Part shown: in pieces, positions 26,912 through 36,704 of the stretch
Numbering within the stretch: the stretch's first letter is position 1
How the letters are laid out: every line of letters begins with the position of its first letter
The notes under the pieces: model-generated
Told to the model about the DNA's origin: nothing
The model's input: the letters and a program-made list of their open reading frames with translations, nothing else
Database searches by the model: none
Assembly: GCF_013409425.1 (NCBI RefSeq)
Contig: NZ_JACCAC010000001.1
Coordinates: 62,001-126,000 of the forward strand
Direction: 5' to 3'
Source: Nocardioides perillae
GTDB taxonomy: Bacteria; Actinomycetota; Actinomycetes; Propionibacteriales; Nocardioidaceae
DNA length: 64,000 nt
Translations under genes and position numbers: made by a program

Positions 26912-27925
26912 TCAGCCCCGCTGCAGCAGCCGGGCGGCCTCGGCCGCCCAGTAGGTGAGCACGACGTCGGCGCCCGCGCGCCGGATCGACAGCAGCGTCT
27001 CGAGGATGGCGGGCTCGCGCTCGATCCACCCCTGGCGGGCAGCCGCCTCGACCATGGCGTACTCGCCGGAGACGTTGTAGGCGGCGACCGGCACCGACAC
27101 CGCGTCGCGGACGCGGCGCACGACGTCGAGGTAGCCCATCGCCGGCTTCACCATCACCAGGTCGGCACCCTGCTCGACGTCCAGGAGGGCCTCGCGCACG
27201 CCCTCGACGGCGTTGGCCGGGTCCTGCTGGTAGGTGCGGCGGTCGCCCTCGAGGGAGGAGGCCACCGCCTCGCGGAAGGGCCCGAAGAAGGCGGAGGCGT
27301 ACTTCGCGGAGTAGGCGAGGATGGACACGTCGGTGAACTCCGCGGTGTCGAGCGCCTCGCGCACGACCGCGACCTGCCCGTCCATCATCCCGCTCGGGCC
27401 GACCATGTCGACGCCGGCGGCGGCGTGCGCGCGCGCCATCTCGCCGTACGCCGCCAGCGTGCGGTCGTTGTCGACGCGACCGTCGGCGGTCAGCAGCCCG
27501 CAGTGGCCGTGGTCGGTGAACTCGTCGAGGCACAGGTCGCTCATGACCGTCAGCGCGTCGCCGACCTCCCCGACCACGTCGGTGATGGCGAGGTTGAGGA
27601 CGCCGTCGGGGTCGAGGGCCCCGGACCCGGCGGCGTCCTTGTGCTCCGGCACGCCGAAGAGCATCACGCCGCCGAGGCCGAGCTCGGCGGCCTCCGCGGC
27701 CGCGGCGAGCAGGCTGGCCCGCGAGTGCTGCACGACCCCCGGCATCGAGGCGATCTCGACCGGCTCGGAGAGTCCCTCGCGCACGAAGAGCGGCAGCACC
27801 AGCCGGCGCGCCTCGAGGCCCGTCTCCGCCACCATGCTGCGCAGCGCCGGGGTGCTGCGCAGCCGCCGGGGCCGCACGACCGGCGCCCGGACCTCGACCG
27901 GGACCTGGGGGTAGTCGACAACCAT
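26912..27925 (-). CDS. hemB: Delta-aminolevulinic acid dehydratase (porphobilinogen synthase)
   Basis: Condenses two 5-aminolevulinates to porphobilinogen; 337 residues. The Schiff-base lysines lie in [13 protein letters not shown] and [12 protein letters not shown]. The metal loop [15 protein letters not shown] has Cys, Asp and Cys at the three ligand positions, between the Zn type (three Cys) and the Mg type. The ATG lies 7 nt past the cobA/hemD stop, so hemB is the last gene of rex-hemA-hemC-cobA/hemD-hemB. Confidence 0.96.
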   Translation of the reverse strand: MVVDYPQVPVEVRAPVVRPRRLRSTPALRSMVAETGLEARRLVLPLFVREGLSEPVEIASMPGVVQHSRASLLAAAAEAAELGLGGVMLFGVPEHKDAAGSGALDPDGVLNLAITDVVGEVGDALTVMSDLCLDEFTDHGHCGLLTADGRVDNDRTLAAYGEMARAHAAAGVDMVGPSGMMDGQVAVVREALDTAEFTDVSILAYSAKYASAFFGPFREAVASSLEGDRRTYQQDPANAVEGVREALLDVEQGADLVMVKPAMGYLDVVRRVRDAVSVPVAAYNVSGEYAMVEAAARQGWIEREPAILETLLSIRRAGADVVLTYWAAEAARLLQRG

Positions 27926-27932
27926 CAGCGGG

Positions 27933-29645
27933 TCAGCTGCTCGTGGCCTTGCGGCGGGCGGCGGGCTTGCGGTCGGAGGGCCGCGTGACCGCCTGGCCCT
28001 GCTCGAGCAGCGAGACCCGGCGGGCCGACCCGAAGTCGGCGAGCGCGTCCACGACGTCCTCGACCGACGGCTTCGGCGCCATGACGTCGACGCGCAGCCC
28101 GTGCTCCTCGGCGGTCTTCGCGGTGGCGGGGCCAATCACGGCGATCACCGTGGAGGGGTGCGGCTTGCCCGCGATGCCGACCAGGTTGCGCACCGTCGAG
28201 GAGGAGGTGAAGACCACCGCGTCGAACTTGCCGGTCTTGATCGCGTCGCGTGTCGGCGCCGGCGGCGGGGCCGCCCGCACGGTGCGGTAGGCGGTGACGT
28301 CGTCGCACTCCCAGCCCAGGTCGACCAGGCCGGCGACGAGGTTCTCGGTCGCGATGTCGGCGCGCGGCAGGAAGACCCGGTTGATCGGGTCGAGCGACTC
28401 GTCGTAGGGCGGCCAGTCCTCGAGCAGGCCGGCGGCGGACTGCTCACCGGAGGGCACCAGGTCGGCCCGCAGGCCCCAGTCCGCGATCGCCTGCGAGGTC
28501 TTGTCGCCGACCGCGGCGATCTTGAGGCCGGAGAAGGCACGCGCGTCGAGGCCGTACTCCTCGAACTTCTCGCGGACCGCGCGCACCGCGTTGACCGAGG
28601 TGAAGGCGATCCACTCGTAGCGGCCCTCGACCAGGCCGCGCACGGCCTTGTCCATCTGCTGGGGGTTGCGGGGCGGCTCGACCGAGATGGTCGGCACCTC
28701 CTCGGGCACCGCGCCGTAGCCCCGCAGCCGCTCGGAGAGCGAGCCGGCCTGCTCCTTGGTGCGGGGCACGAGCACCCGCCAGCCGAAGAGCGGCTTGGTC
28801 TCGAACCACGACAGCGTCTCGCGCAGGTCGACCACGTCGCCCACGACCGTGACGGCCGGCGGGGCGATGCCGGCGGCGCGGGCCTCGGCGGCGATGCCGG
28901 CGAGCGTCGAGGTGACCGTCTCCTGCTCGGTGGTCGTGCCGACCGAGGTCATCGCGACCGGGGTCGACGCGGGGCGTCCGGCCGCGACGAGCGCCTCGGC
29001 CACCTCCGCGATCGAGCCGACCGCGGAGAGCAGCACGAGGGTGCGGTCGTCGGCGTACTGACGCCAGTCGACCTTCTCGCCGCAGGTCACGACCGCGACC
29101 TCGCGGTGGTGCTTGGTGGTCAGCGGGATGCCGGCGTAGGCGGGCACCGCGGCGACCGACGAGATGCCGGGCACGATCTCGAAGCCGAGGCCGGCCTTGA
29201 CGCAGGCCTGCGCCTCCTCCGGGCCCGAGGCGTAGAGGAACGGGTCACCGGCCATCAGCCGGACCACGCGGTGGCCCTTCTTGGCCTGCTTGACCACGAC
29301 CTTGGCGCGGGCGGCGTGGGTGAGCGGCTGGCCGTCCTCGCCGAAGCCGCCGTCGACGAACGTCGGGCCCTCCGCGTCGGCGGGCACCTCGCCCTCGACC
29401 GGCTCGGGCGCGACGGGCAGGCCGAGCACCTCGCGCACGAGGCCCTCGTGCTCCGGGAGCTCGGTCACCACGACGTCGGCGCGGCGCAGCAGGTCCACGG
29501 CGCGCACGGTCAGCAGGCCGGGGTCCCCCGGGCCGCTGCCGACGAAGGAGACCCAGCCACGAGGCGCGGGCGGTGTCGCCGGCGCGGTGGTCCCGGCGGC
29601 GACGCCGGGCGTCGCGGTGGTGCGGGTGGTGGTGCGTCGCGTCAT
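27933..29645 (-). CDS. cobA-hemD: Fused uroporphyrinogen-III C-methyltransferase / uroporphyrinogen-III synthase
   Basis: 570 residues with two enzymes. Residues about 30-275 are the SAM-dependent methyltransferase that makes precorrin-2 ([46 protein letters not shown]). Residues about 290-545 are uroporphyrinogen-III synthase ([44 protein letters not shown]). A Lys/Arg-rich tail ends the protein. This fusion is usual in actinobacteria and ties heme to siroheme/cobalamin precursors at the branch point. The ATG overlaps the hemC stop (ATGA). Confidence 0.95.
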   Translation of the reverse strand: MTRRTTTRTTATPGVAAGTTAPATPPAPRGWVSFVGSGPGDPGLLTVRAVDLLRRADVVVTELPEHEGLVREVLGLPVAPEPVEGEVPADAEGPTFVDGGFGEDGQPLTHAARAKVVVKQAKKGHRVVRLMAGDPFLYASGPEEAQACVKAGLGFEIVPGISSVAAVPAYAGIPLTTKHHREVAVVTCGEKVDWRQYADDRTLVLLSAVGSIAEVAEALVAAGRPASTPVAMTSVGTTTEQETVTSTLAGIAAEARAAGIAPPAVTVVGDVVDLRETLSWFETKPLFGWRVLVPRTKEQAGSLSERLRGYGAVPEEVPTISVEPPRNPQQMDKAVRGLVEGRYEWIAFTSVNAVRAVREKFEEYGLDARAFSGLKIAAVGDKTSQAIADWGLRADLVPSGEQSAAGLLEDWPPYDESLDPINRVFLPRADIATENLVAGLVDLGWECDDVTAYRTVRAAPPPAPTRDAIKTGKFDAVVFTSSSTVRNLVGIAGKPHPSTVIAVIGPATAKTAEEHGLRVDVMAPKPSVEDVVDALADFGSARRVSLLEQGQAVTRPSDRKPAARRKATSS

Positions 29646-30592
29646 GCCTGCAGCTTCCTCACTGGTGCGTCCATCAGGTCGGCGGCGCCGTCGGCGAGCA
29701 TCTCGCGCGCCAGGCGGGTCCCGACGCCGGAGGCGTCGCCGGTGGGACCGGTCGTGCTGGCGCGCACGCTGAGCGCGCCGTCCTCGGACAGGGCCACGGC
29801 CCTGACCCACAGCTCCTCGCCGTCCTCGCCCTCCGCGACCTCGGCCAGCGCACCGAGCGGCGCGGAGCAGCCCGCCTCGAGCGCGGCGAGCACGGCCCGC
29901 TCGGCCTCGACGGCCGCGCGCGTGCGGGGGTCGTCGAGCGCCGCGAGCGCCGCGACGAGCTCGGTGTCGTCGGAGCGGCACTCGACCGCGAGCGCGCCCT
30001 GCCCCGGGGCGGGGAGCACCTGGATCGGGTCGAGCACCTCGGTGACCTCGTCGAGGCGGCCGAGCCGGGCCAGGCCGGCACGTGCCAGGACGACGGCGTC
30101 GACCTCGCCCGAGGCGACCTTGCCGATGCGCGTGCCGACGTTGCCGCGGATGCCCACGACCTCGAGACCGAGCCCGAGGGCGTGCAGCTGCGAGGCGCGC
30201 CGCGGCGAGCCGGTGCCCACGCGGCTGCCCGCGGGCAGCTCACCCAGGGTCAGCCCGTCGCGGGCCACCACCACGTCGCGGGGGTCCTCCCGCGGCGGCA
30301 CGGCCACCAGGGTGATGCCCGGCTCGGGGTAGGTGGGGATGTCCTTGAGCGAGTGCACCGCGACGTCGACCTCGCCGCGCAGCAGCGCCTCGCGCAGGGC
30401 GGAGACGAAGACGCCCACCCCGCCGTACGACGCCAGCGGCGTGCCGCTCGCCTGCGAGCGGTCGCCCTCGGTCGTCACCTCGACCAGCACCGCCTCGCGC
30501 CCCAGCCGGGTGCGGACGGCCTCGGCGACGTGGCCCGACTGGGTGGTGGCGAGGGCCGAGGCGCGGGTGCCGACGCGCAGCGGGGCGCTCAC
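29642..30592 (-). CDS. hemC: Porphobilinogen deaminase (hydroxymethylbilane synthase)
   Basis: Builds hydroxymethylbilane from four porphobilinogens; 316 residues. SLKDIPTYPEPG, VGTGSPRRASQLHALGLGLEVVGIRGNVGTRI and the dipyrromethane cofactor cysteine in LEAGCSAPLGA are all present. The GTG at 30592 overlaps the hemA stop (GTGA) and the 3' end overlaps cobA/hemD. Confidence 0.96.
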   Translation of the reverse strand: MSAPLRVGTRASALATTQSGHVAEAVRTRLGREAVLVEVTTEGDRSQASGTPLASYGGVGVFVSALREALLRGEVDVAVHSLKDIPTYPEPGITLVAVPPREDPRDVVVARDGLTLGELPAGSRVGTGSPRRASQLHALGLGLEVVGIRGNVGTRIGKVASGEVDAVVLARAGLARLGRLDEVTEVLDPIQVLPAPGQGALAVECRSDDTELVAALAALDDPRTRAAVEAERAVLAALEAGCSAPLGALAEVAEGEDGEELWVRAVALSEDGALSVRASTTGPTGDASGVGTRLAREMLADGAADLMDAPVRKLQA

Positions 30593-31896
30593 GAGACCCC
30601 CTCCGCCCGCGTGACGGCGTCGACCGCGTCGGGGTCGAGCGAGAACAGCTCCGCCAGTGCGGCGGCGTAGGAGACGGCGCCGGCCTCGCCGGCGAGCTCC
30701 TTGACCCGCACCGTCGGCTGGTGCAGCAGCTTGTCGGCCACGCGGCGCACGGCGTGCAGCACCTCGGCACGCACCACCGGGTCGAGGTCGGGCAGCCGGT
30801 GGTCGAGGCGCTCCATCTCGGCCTCGACGACACCGGTCGCCATCGTGCGCAGCGCCACCACGGTCGGCGCCACGCTGCGCTGGTGGCGGGCGGTGAGGAA
30901 GGCCGCGACCTCCTCGCCGACGATGCGGCGCACCCCCTCGACCTCCCGGCCGGCGTCGGTGTCGCGCAGCTCCTCAGCCAGCGTGGCCAGCCCGACGACG
31001 GTGAGGCCGGGCAGCGTCGCGACCTCGGGCTCGACGTCGTGCGGCAGCGCCAGGTCGAGCACGGCGAGCGGCTGGTCGGCTCCGCGACCGGCACCGGCCC
31101 GGGCCGCCTCGAGCGAGGCGCGCGTGACGACGACGCCGGCGGCACCGGTGCAGGAGACCACGACGTCGGCCTCGGCCAGCTCGACGGCGAGGTCGGTCAG
31201 CGGCGCCGTGCGGGCGGCGTACTCGGCGGCGAGCCGGTCGGCGTTGGCGGCGGTGCGGTTGACCACCACGAGGTCGGCGACGCCGGCGCGCGACAGCGTG
31301 GCGGTGGCGAGCGAGGCCATCGACCCCGCGCCCACCACCACGGCGCGTCGCCCGGCGACCGGGCCGACGGCCACCTCGGCACGCTCGAGCGCGGCACTCA
31401 CCAGCGACGGGGCGGCGCGGTCGATCCCGGTCTCGGCGCGCGAGCGCTTGCCGACGCGCAGGGCCTGCTGGAACAGGGCGTTGAGGGCGGGCCCGGCGGT
31501 GCCGAGCTCCTGGCCCAGGCGCAGCGCCTCGCGGGTCTGGCCGAGGATCTGGCCCTCGCCGACGACCATCGAGTCGAGCCCCGAGGCGACGTGGAAGAGG
31601 TGGGAGACCGCGCCGTCGTCGTAGTGGACGTAGAGGTGGCGCAGCACCTCCTCGGTGCTCTGGCCGGCCCGCTCGACGAGCAGGCGCGAGACGTCCTCGA
31701 CGCTGCCGTGGAAGCGGTCGACCTCGGCGTAGATCTCGAGGCGGTTGCAGGTGGCGATGACCGTGGCCTCGCCGACGTCCTCGCAGGAGGCGACGTCGGT
31801 GACCAGCTTGGTGACGCCCTCGCGGCCGAGCGCGAGGCGCTCGAGGACCGCGACGGGAGCGGTGCGGTGGGACACACCCACGACCAGGACGCTCAC
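30589..31896 (-). CDS. hemA: Glutamyl-tRNA reductase
   Basis: First enzyme of C5 heme synthesis, which reduces Glu-tRNA to glutamate-1-semialdehyde; 435 residues. The N-terminal SHRTAPVAVLER, the catalytic cysteine in ATCNRLEIYAEV, the conserved DSMVVGEGQILGQ and the NADPH-binding VVVGAGSMASLATATL are visible. The GTG at 31896 overlaps the rex stop (GTGA). Its product is used by HemL, encoded in a separate operon at 22365. Confidence 0.96.
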   Translation of the reverse strand: MSVLVVGVSHRTAPVAVLERLALGREGVTKLVTDVASCEDVGEATVIATCNRLEIYAEVDRFHGSVEDVSRLLVERAGQSTEEVLRHLYVHYDDGAVSHLFHVASGLDSMVVGEGQILGQTREALRLGQELGTAGPALNALFQQALRVGKRSRAETGIDRAAPSLVSAALERAEVAVGPVAGRRAVVVGAGSMASLATATLSRAGVADLVVVNRTAANADRLAAEYAARTAPLTDLAVELAEADVVVSCTGAAGVVVTRASLEAARAGAGRGADQPLAVLDLALPHDVEPEVATLPGLTVVGLATLAEELRDTDAGREVEGVRRIVGEEVAAFLTARHQRSVAPTVVALRTMATGVVEAEMERLDHRLPDLDPVVRAEVLHAVRRVADKLLHQPTVRVKELAGEAGAVSYAAALAELFSLDPDAVDAVTRAEGVS

Positions 31897-32585
31897 GCGC
31901 TCACCTCCCCCACGCCGTCGACGTCGGCCGCGACGGGCAGCTTGCGCTGCTCGTGGTAGGCCAGGATCTGCAGCTCGATGGACAGGTCGACCTTGCGCAC
32001 GTCGACGCCCTCGGGCACCTGCAGCACGCTCGGGGCGAAGTTGAGGATGCTGGTGATGCCGGCGTCGACCATCGCGTCGGCGACGTCCTGGGCGGCATGG
32101 GCCGGTGTGGCGATGACGCCGATCGCCACGCCGTGCTCGCGGGCGATCCGGGCGAGGTCGTCGAAGGGCTCGACCGGCAGCCCGGAGACCACCTCGCCGT
32201 GGCGGGACTCGTCGGCGTCGAGCAGGGCCACGATGCGGAAGCCGCGGCTGCGGAAGCCCGAGAAGCTGGCGAGGGCCTGGCCGAGGTTGCCGATGCCGAC
32301 GACGATGACCGGCCAGTCCTGGGTCAGGCCGATCTCGCGGGCGATCTGGTAGCGCAGGTAGGCCACGTCGTAGCCGACCCCGCGGGTGCCGTAGGAGCCG
32401 AGGTAGGACAGGTCCTTGCGCAGCTTGGCGCTGTTGACGCCGACGGCGGCCGCGAGGTGCTCGCTCGAGCAGGTCGAGGTGCCCTGGTCGGCCAGGGTGG
32501 TCAGGGCCCTCAGGTAGACGGGCAGTCGCGCGACCGTGGCCTCCGGGATGTCCCGGCCGTGGTCGGCGGAGTTCCGTGCGCTCAC
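31893..32585 (-). CDS. rex: Redox-sensing transcriptional repressor Rex
   Basis: NADH/NAD+-sensing repressor, 230 residues. The N-terminal winged helix includes NSAKLRKDLSYLGSYGTRGVGY; the Rossmann domain has VIVVGIGNLGQALA (GxGxxG); the C-terminal helix LSIELQILAYHEQ swaps between subunits. First gene of rex-hemA-hemC-cobA/hemD-hemB, the order known from Streptomyces coelicolor. A Rex-type inverted repeat sits 88 nt upstream, consistent with autoregulation, and a better match lies before nuoA. GTG start; there is no strong Shine-Dalgarno. Confidence 0.95.
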   Translation of the reverse strand: MSARNSADHGRDIPEATVARLPVYLRALTTLADQGTSTCSSEHLAAAVGVNSAKLRKDLSYLGSYGTRGVGYDVAYLRYQIAREIGLTQDWPVIVVGIGNLGQALASFSGFRSRGFRIVALLDADESRHGEVVSGLPVEPFDDLARIAREHGVAIGVIATPAHAAQDVADAMVDAGITSILNFAPSVLQVPEGVDVRKVDLSIELQILAYHEQRKLPVAADVDGVGEVSA

Positions 32586-32661
32586 AGTGCTCTCGTTCCC
32601 GTCGCTCGGACCCCGGGGCCTGGGCAGTTCCCCTGGGTTCGGTCACCGAGCGGCGTTGGCC

Positions 32662-32667
32662 ACTGTA
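32662..32667 (-). promoter_or_regulatory. -10 box of the rex-hem operon
   Basis: TACAGT on the minus strand, about 6 bp downstream of the Rex-type site. It predicts a leader of about 70 nt before rex. Confidence 0.5.
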
Positions 32668-32672
32668 GGAGT

Positions 32673-32690
32673 TTGTGAACGTGGGAACAA
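32673..32690. promoter_or_regulatory. Rex-type operator upstream of rex
   Basis: TTGTGAA-CGTG-GGAACAA. One half-site is perfect and the other differs at three positions from TTCACAA. It lies just upstream of the -10 box TACAGT, where a bound repressor would compete with RNA polymerase. Weaker than the nuo site, as would suit an autoregulatory operator. Confidence 0.65.
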
Positions 32691-32790
32691 ACCGGAGGAA
32701 TGCCCGAGATGCCGCGCGGGCGCTGGCTGCGCAGGTCACCGCACCCGCGTGTGACGGGCGTCATGCGCGCGCGGGCCGGGCGACCCCTCC

Positions 32791-33081
32791 TCAGCCCCGC
32801 CGCGGGGTCGTCAGCGCCGCGCGCAGGCGCGCCGGGTCGACGCGCCAGAAGTCGTGCTGACGACCGTCGACGAAGGTCACCGGGATCTCCTCGCCGTAGC
32901 GGGCGAGCAGCTCGGCGTCGGTCGTGACGTCGAGCTCCTCGAAGGCCTCGCCGAGCTCGGCGCACACGGCCGCGACCACCGCCCGCGCGTCGTCGCACAG
33001 GTGGCAACCCGGCTTGCCCAGCAACCGGACACGCGGGCCGGCCGGCCGGTCGGGCTCGGGGGTGCGGCGGCGGAGGACCAC
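32791..33081 (-). CDS. Glutaredoxin family protein
   Basis: 96-residue thioredoxin-fold protein with the redox pair C26-x-x-C29 in LGKPGCHLCDDA and the cis-proline in EIPVTFVDGR. Homologues stand upstream of rex in many actinobacteria. GTG start 9 nt beyond the stop of the acyl-CoA ligase gene, so probably cotranscribed with it. Partner proteins unknown. Confidence 0.85.
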   Translation of the reverse strand: MVLRRRTPEPDRPAGPRVRLLGKPGCHLCDDARAVVAAVCAELGEAFEELDVTTDAELLARYGEEIPVTFVDGRQHDFWRVDPARLRAALTTPRRG

Positions 33082-33090
33082 GCGGCGACC

Positions 33091-34689
33091 TCAGACCAGG
33101 CCGTCGGCGCGGCGGCGGGCCATCCCGCGCAGCCGGCCCTTGGCCACCTTGCCCGTCGCGGTGCGCGGCAGCTCGTCGACGACCTCGAGCCGGGCCGGCA
33201 CCTTGAACCGGGCGAGCCGCTCCTCGCACCGGGCCCGGGCGGTCTCGGCGAGCGCGGCGCGCTCCTCCACCGGCAGGTCGGTGCGGAGGTAGGCCACGAC
33301 GGCCTCCCCGGTCGCCGGGTCGGGCACTCCGACGACGGCCGCCGAGACGACACCGGGCACGGCGGCGAGGACCTCCTCGACCTCGGCGGGGTAGACGTGG
33401 AAGCCCGACACCACCACGACGTCGCGCACGCGGTCGACGAGCGTGAGGTGGCCGTCGTCGTCGAGGAGGCCGACGTCGCCGGTGCGCCACCAGCCGTCGG
33501 CACCCGGACCGTCGGCCCCGTCGGGCCAGTAGCCGGAGAAGAGGTGGTCGCCGCGCACCTCGATCTCGCCCGGGTCGCCCGGCGCCGCGGGCGCGCCGGC
33601 GTCGTCGACGAGCCGCAGCTCGACCCCGGGCAGTGCCGCGCCGACCGACCCGGCCGACGCTGGCACGTCGCCGACGAGGGTGCTCGTCACGACGGGGGCC
33701 GCCTCGGTGAGGCCGTAGCCCTGGGCGACGACGTGACCGGTGACGGCGCGGAACTGCTCGACGGTCTCGGCCGGGAGCGGCGCGGAGCCGCTGACGACCA
33801 GCCGCACGCCGGCGAGCGCGGCGCGCACCCGGTCGGGCTCGAGCGCGAGCCACGCCGCGAGCACCGGCGGCGCGACGGGCAGCACCGTGCACCCGGCCCG
33901 CTCGACCAGCGCGAGCGTGCCCTCGGGGTCGAAGCGGCGCTGCAGCACGAGCGTGCCCGCGGTGCGCAGCACCGGGCCCAGCACGGCGTTCAGCCCGTAG
34001 ACGTGGAACAGCGGCAGCACCCCCAGCACGACGTCGTCGCCGCGCACGAGCGGCGGCTCCACCGCACCGACCTGCGCGAGGTTGGCCAGCAGGGCGCGGT
34101 GGGTCAGCATCGCCGCCCGGGGCCGGCCCGACGCCCCGCTCGTGAGCAGCAGCACGGCCAGCGACTCCGGGTCGGCACGACCCGGCAGGGCCCGGCCGAC
34201 CAGGTTGCGCAGCTCGTCGAGCGACTGCTCGCCCGCGCGCTGCTCGGCGCCCGCGGCGACGACGCGGGGGGCGGGCTCGGCGAGCCCGTCGACGGCCTCG
34301 CGCACCACCACGACCGACGCCGCGTCGCACAGCACGACGCGGGCGCCGGTGCCCGCCACCGCCGCACGGAGGTCGGCGGCACCGGCGCGCGGGTTCAGCG
34401 GCACCGCCACCGCGCGGGCGCGGAGCACCGCGAGGTAGGCGACGACGAGGTCGACGGAGTTCTCCTGCACCAGCGCGACGCGGTAGCCCGCCACCACGCC
34501 CGTGCGCGCCAGGCCGGCGGCCGTGCGCGCGACCAGGTCCTCGACCTCGGCCCAGGTCAGGGAGCGCCCGTCCTCCTCGACCATCGCCCGCCCCTCGGGG
34601 CGCTCGGCCGCGGCGCGCGCGAGCAGCTCGTCGACGGCGTACGCCGCGCCCGACGGCGCCGCGGCGGGGGTCTGGTCGGGCTCGCCCAT
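33091..34689 (-). CDS. AMP-dependent acyl-CoA synthetase/ligase family protein
   Basis: ANL-superfamily adenylating enzyme, 532 residues. [35 protein letters not shown] and the C-terminal [14 protein letters not shown] with its catalytic lysine are intact. The P-loop reads [17 protein letters not shown], where the usual lysine (TSGTTGxPKG) is replaced by Arg and the following Gly by Ala, so kinetics or substrate may be unusual. Substrate unknown, likely a fatty or aromatic acid. The ATG at 34689 was chosen over 34740 since it gives a normal N-terminus. Upstream of the glutaredoxin gene in one operon. Confidence 0.86.
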   Translation of the reverse strand: MGEPDQTPAAAPSGAAYAVDELLARAAAERPEGRAMVEEDGRSLTWAEVEDLVARTAAGLARTGVVAGYRVALVQENSVDLVVAYLAVLRARAVAVPLNPRAGAADLRAAVAGTGARVVLCDAASVVVVREAVDGLAEPAPRVVAAGAEQRAGEQSLDELRNLVGRALPGRADPESLAVLLLTSGASGRPRAAMLTHRALLANLAQVGAVEPPLVRGDDVVLGVLPLFHVYGLNAVLGPVLRTAGTLVLQRRFDPEGTLALVERAGCTVLPVAPPVLAAWLALEPDRVRAALAGVRLVVSGSAPLPAETVEQFRAVTGHVVAQGYGLTEAAPVVTSTLVGDVPASAGSVGAALPGVELRLVDDAGAPAAPGDPGEIEVRGDHLFSGYWPDGADGPGADGWWRTGDVGLLDDDGHLTLVDRVRDVVVVSGFHVYPAEVEEVLAAVPGVVSAAVVGVPDPATGEAVVAYLRTDLPVEERAALAETARARCEERLARFKVPARLEVVDELPRTATGKVAKGRLRGMARRRADGLV

Positions 34690-34753
34690 GGGGGTGATGG
34701 TCCCACAGCGGGCACCGCCCGGCGCGCCCCTGGGCCGCACGGGCCCGCCTCAC

Positions 34754-34759
34754 TACGCT
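34754..34759 (+). promoter_or_regulatory. Leaderless -10 box of the HAD-IB gene
   Basis: TACGCT stands 6 nt before the GTG start at 34766. Confidence 0.45.
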
Positions 34760-34765
34760 GCGCAC

Positions 34766-35731
34766 GTGGACGCGCCGCCGCCCGGAGGACCCGAGGCCCC
34801 CCGCACCCCGCCCCCCGCCCGGGAGGCGCCGCAGGCGCGGGCAGCGCGGCAGTCGCGCAGCGGGGGCGCGCGCCCTCGCCCGCCCGACCTGCGCCAGCGC
34901 TCCCGCCTGGCCGGGGAGGCCGCGGCCGCCGCCGCCGAGGTCGAGTCGGCACTCGACGTGCCGCCGGACCCCACCGCGGCCGCGTTCTTCGACGTCGACA
35001 ACACGGTCATGCAGGGCGCCAGCATCTTCCACCTGGCCCGCGGCCTGCACCGCCGCGAGTTCTTCACGACCCGCGAGATCCTGGGCGCGGCCTGGAAGCA
35101 GGCCTACTTCCGCGTGGTCGGCGTCGAGGACCCCGCCCACGTCGCCGAGGCCCGCGCCTCCGCGCTGTCCTTCATCGCCGGCCACACCGTCGCGGAGCTC
35201 GAGGAGCTGGCCGAGGAGATCTTCGACGAGGCGATGGCGCACCGGATCTGGCCGGGCACCCGGGCGATGGCCCAGCTCCACCTCGACCGGGGCCAGCGGG
35301 TCTGGCTCGTCACCGCGGCGCCGATCGAGATCGCCCAGGTCATCGCGCGCCGGCTCGGGCTCACCGGCGCCATGGGGACCGTCGCCGAGCACGTCGACGG
35401 CGTCTACACCGGCCGGCTGGTCGGCGACATGCTGCACGGGCCCGCGAAGGCCGAGGCGGTGACCGCGCTCGCGGCGCGCGAGTCGCTCGACCTCGCCCGC
35501 TGCTCGGCGTACTCCGACTCCGCCAACGACCTGCCGCTGCTGGAGCTGGTCGGTGACCCCTGCGCGGTCAACCCCGACGCCCGGCTGCGCGCCGCCGCCC
35601 GTGAGCGCGGCTGGCGCGTCCGCGACTACCGCACGGCCCGCAAGGCCGCGCGCGCCGGCCTCGTCGTCGGCGGCGCCGCGGGTGCGGTCGCCGGGGCGGT
35701 CGCCGCCGGCGCGGCGGTGCGTCGACGCTGA
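34766..35731 (+). CDS. HAD-IB family hydrolase (SerB-like phosphatase)
   Basis: 321 residues. A Pro/Arg-rich N-terminal segment of about 65 residues precedes the HAD core: motif [14 protein letters not shown], motif [14 protein letters not shown], motif III/IV in HGPAKAEAV and [18 protein letters not shown] last hydrophobic segment ([20 protein letters not shown]) may anchor it to the membrane. HAD-IB proteins include phosphoserine phosphatase and lysophosphatidate phosphatases, and the specific substrate is not clear. Divergent from the ligase gene. Confidence 0.87.
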   Translation: MDAPPPGGPEAPRTPPPAREAPQARAARQSRSGGARPRPPDLRQRSRLAGEAAAAAAEVESALDVPPDPTAAAFFDVDNTVMQGASIFHLARGLHRREFFTTREILGAAWKQAYFRVVGVEDPAHVAEARASALSFIAGHTVAELEELAEEIFDEAMAHRIWPGTRAMAQLHLDRGQRVWLVTAAPIEIAQVIARRLGLTGAMGTVAEHVDGVYTGRLVGDMLHGPAKAEAVTALAARESLDLARCSAYSDSANDLPLLELVGDPCAVNPDARLRAAARERGWRVRDYRTARKAARAGLVVGGAAGAVAGAVAAGAAVRRR

Positions 35732-35858
35732 ACCGCGGCAGGGACCTGCGGCACCGACCCGCTGCCCTGGCCGGATCCGGTCAAGGCGGGCACAAGGAAC
35801 GCCGAGCAATCCTGCAGTCCCGTTCCCAAGACGGCCGAATCGTCCTACCCTCAGCGGA

Positions 35859-35891
35859 GGGCTACTGCGAGGTAGCCCCCTGGGGAGGGCT
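35859..35891 (+). promoter_or_regulatory. Overlapping alternative hairpins in the bldN leader
   Basis: GGGCTAC (35859-35865) pairs with GTAGCCC (35872-35878) around a 6-nt loop. The AGCCC of that second arm can instead pair with GGGCT (35887-35891), enclosing and partly masking the Shine-Dalgarno GGGGAGGG (35882-35889). The two folds cannot coexist. A -10 box TACCCT (35846-35851) just upstream places both in the mRNA leader. The pairing is seen; a regulatory role is inferred. Confidence 0.4.
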
Positions 35892-35897
35892 CAGCAC

Positions 35898-36704
35898 ATG
35901 CAGACGGGACGTCCGGACGTCGCGCGCGGTCTCGACGCGCTGCGCGCCTCCGTGCTCGCTGCGCTCGCCGCCCTGCAGCCCGCCCAGCCGCTCCTCGCCG
36001 GCACGACCGGCACCGCGGCGAGCCGCCCCGGCGTGCTGTGGGCCGAGGCGCTGCCGCTGCCCGACGTCGGCCCCGACCTCGGCGGCGGGCTCGGCCCGGT
36101 CGGTCCGCACGACGACGCGGAACTCGCCGCCTCCTCGGAGGAGTGCGAGCACGAGCGGTCGCGGCTGATCGCGCTCGTCGAGCTGGCGCGCGACGGCGAC
36201 AAGGAGGCGTTCGGCCTCCTCTACGACCACTACCACCCGGCGGTCTACCGGTTCCTCTTCTACCGGACGCGCTCGGTGGCGCTGGCCGAGGACCTCACCT
36301 CGGAGACGTTCTTCCGCGCGCTGCGGAGCATGAACGGCTTCCGCTGGCAGGGCAAGGACTTCGGCGCCTGGCTGATGACGATCGCCCGCAACCTCACCAC
36401 CGACCACTTCAAGGCCGGGCGCACCCGCCTGGAGTCGACGACCGAGGACATGGGGCTGCACGACTCCCCCACGGAGGGGCCCGAGGAGACCGTCCTCACC
36501 CACATCACCCACGAGGTGCTGCTCGAGGCGCTGCAGTCGCTGCCCGCCGAGCAGCAGGAGTGCCTCGTGATGCGCTTCCTGCAGGGCATGAGCATCGCGG
36601 AGACCGCCGCCGCGCTCGGTCGCAGCGACGGCGCGGTCAAGCAGCTGCAGCTGCGCGGGGTGCGCAACCTGGCCAAGCTGATGCCCGAGGGGATCCGGGA
36701 CTGA
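35898..36704 (+). CDS. bldN: ECF sigma factor, BldN family
   Basis: RNA polymerase sigma factor, 268 residues. Residues 1 to about 88 form an N-terminal extension (GLDALRASVLAALAALQP) like the prosequence of Streptomyces BldN. Region 2 starts near residue 90 (FGLLYDHYHPAVYRFLFYRT, LAEDLTSETFFRALRSMNGF, FGAWLMTIARNLTTDHFK) and region 4 follows (LPAEQQECLVMRFLQGMSIAETAAALGR). ATG start with GGGGAGGG 8 nt upstream. As in Streptomyces it lies beside rex-hem and is followed by the anti-sigma gene rsbN. In Streptomyces BldN drives chaplin and rodlin genes; targets here are unknown. Confidence 0.88.
   Translation: MQTGRPDVARGLDALRASVLAALAALQPAQPLLAGTTGTAASRPGVLWAEALPLPDVGPDLGGGLGPVGPHDDAELAASSEECEHERSRLIALVELARDGDKEAFGLLYDHYHPAVYRFLFYRTRSVALAEDLTSETFFRALRSMNGFRWQGKDFGAWLMTIARNLTTDHFKAGRTRLESTTEDMGLHDSPTEGPEETVLTHITHEVLLEALQSLPAEQQECLVMRFLQGMSIAETAAALGRSDGAVKQLQLRGVRNLAKLMPEGIRD

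Noticed and set aside
35925..35975. Copy of the dispersed GGTCTCGA-type repeat within bldN
   Set aside because: The likeness comes from codons for the LDALRASVLAALAAL helix that is conserved with BldN; the palindromic arms are missing.
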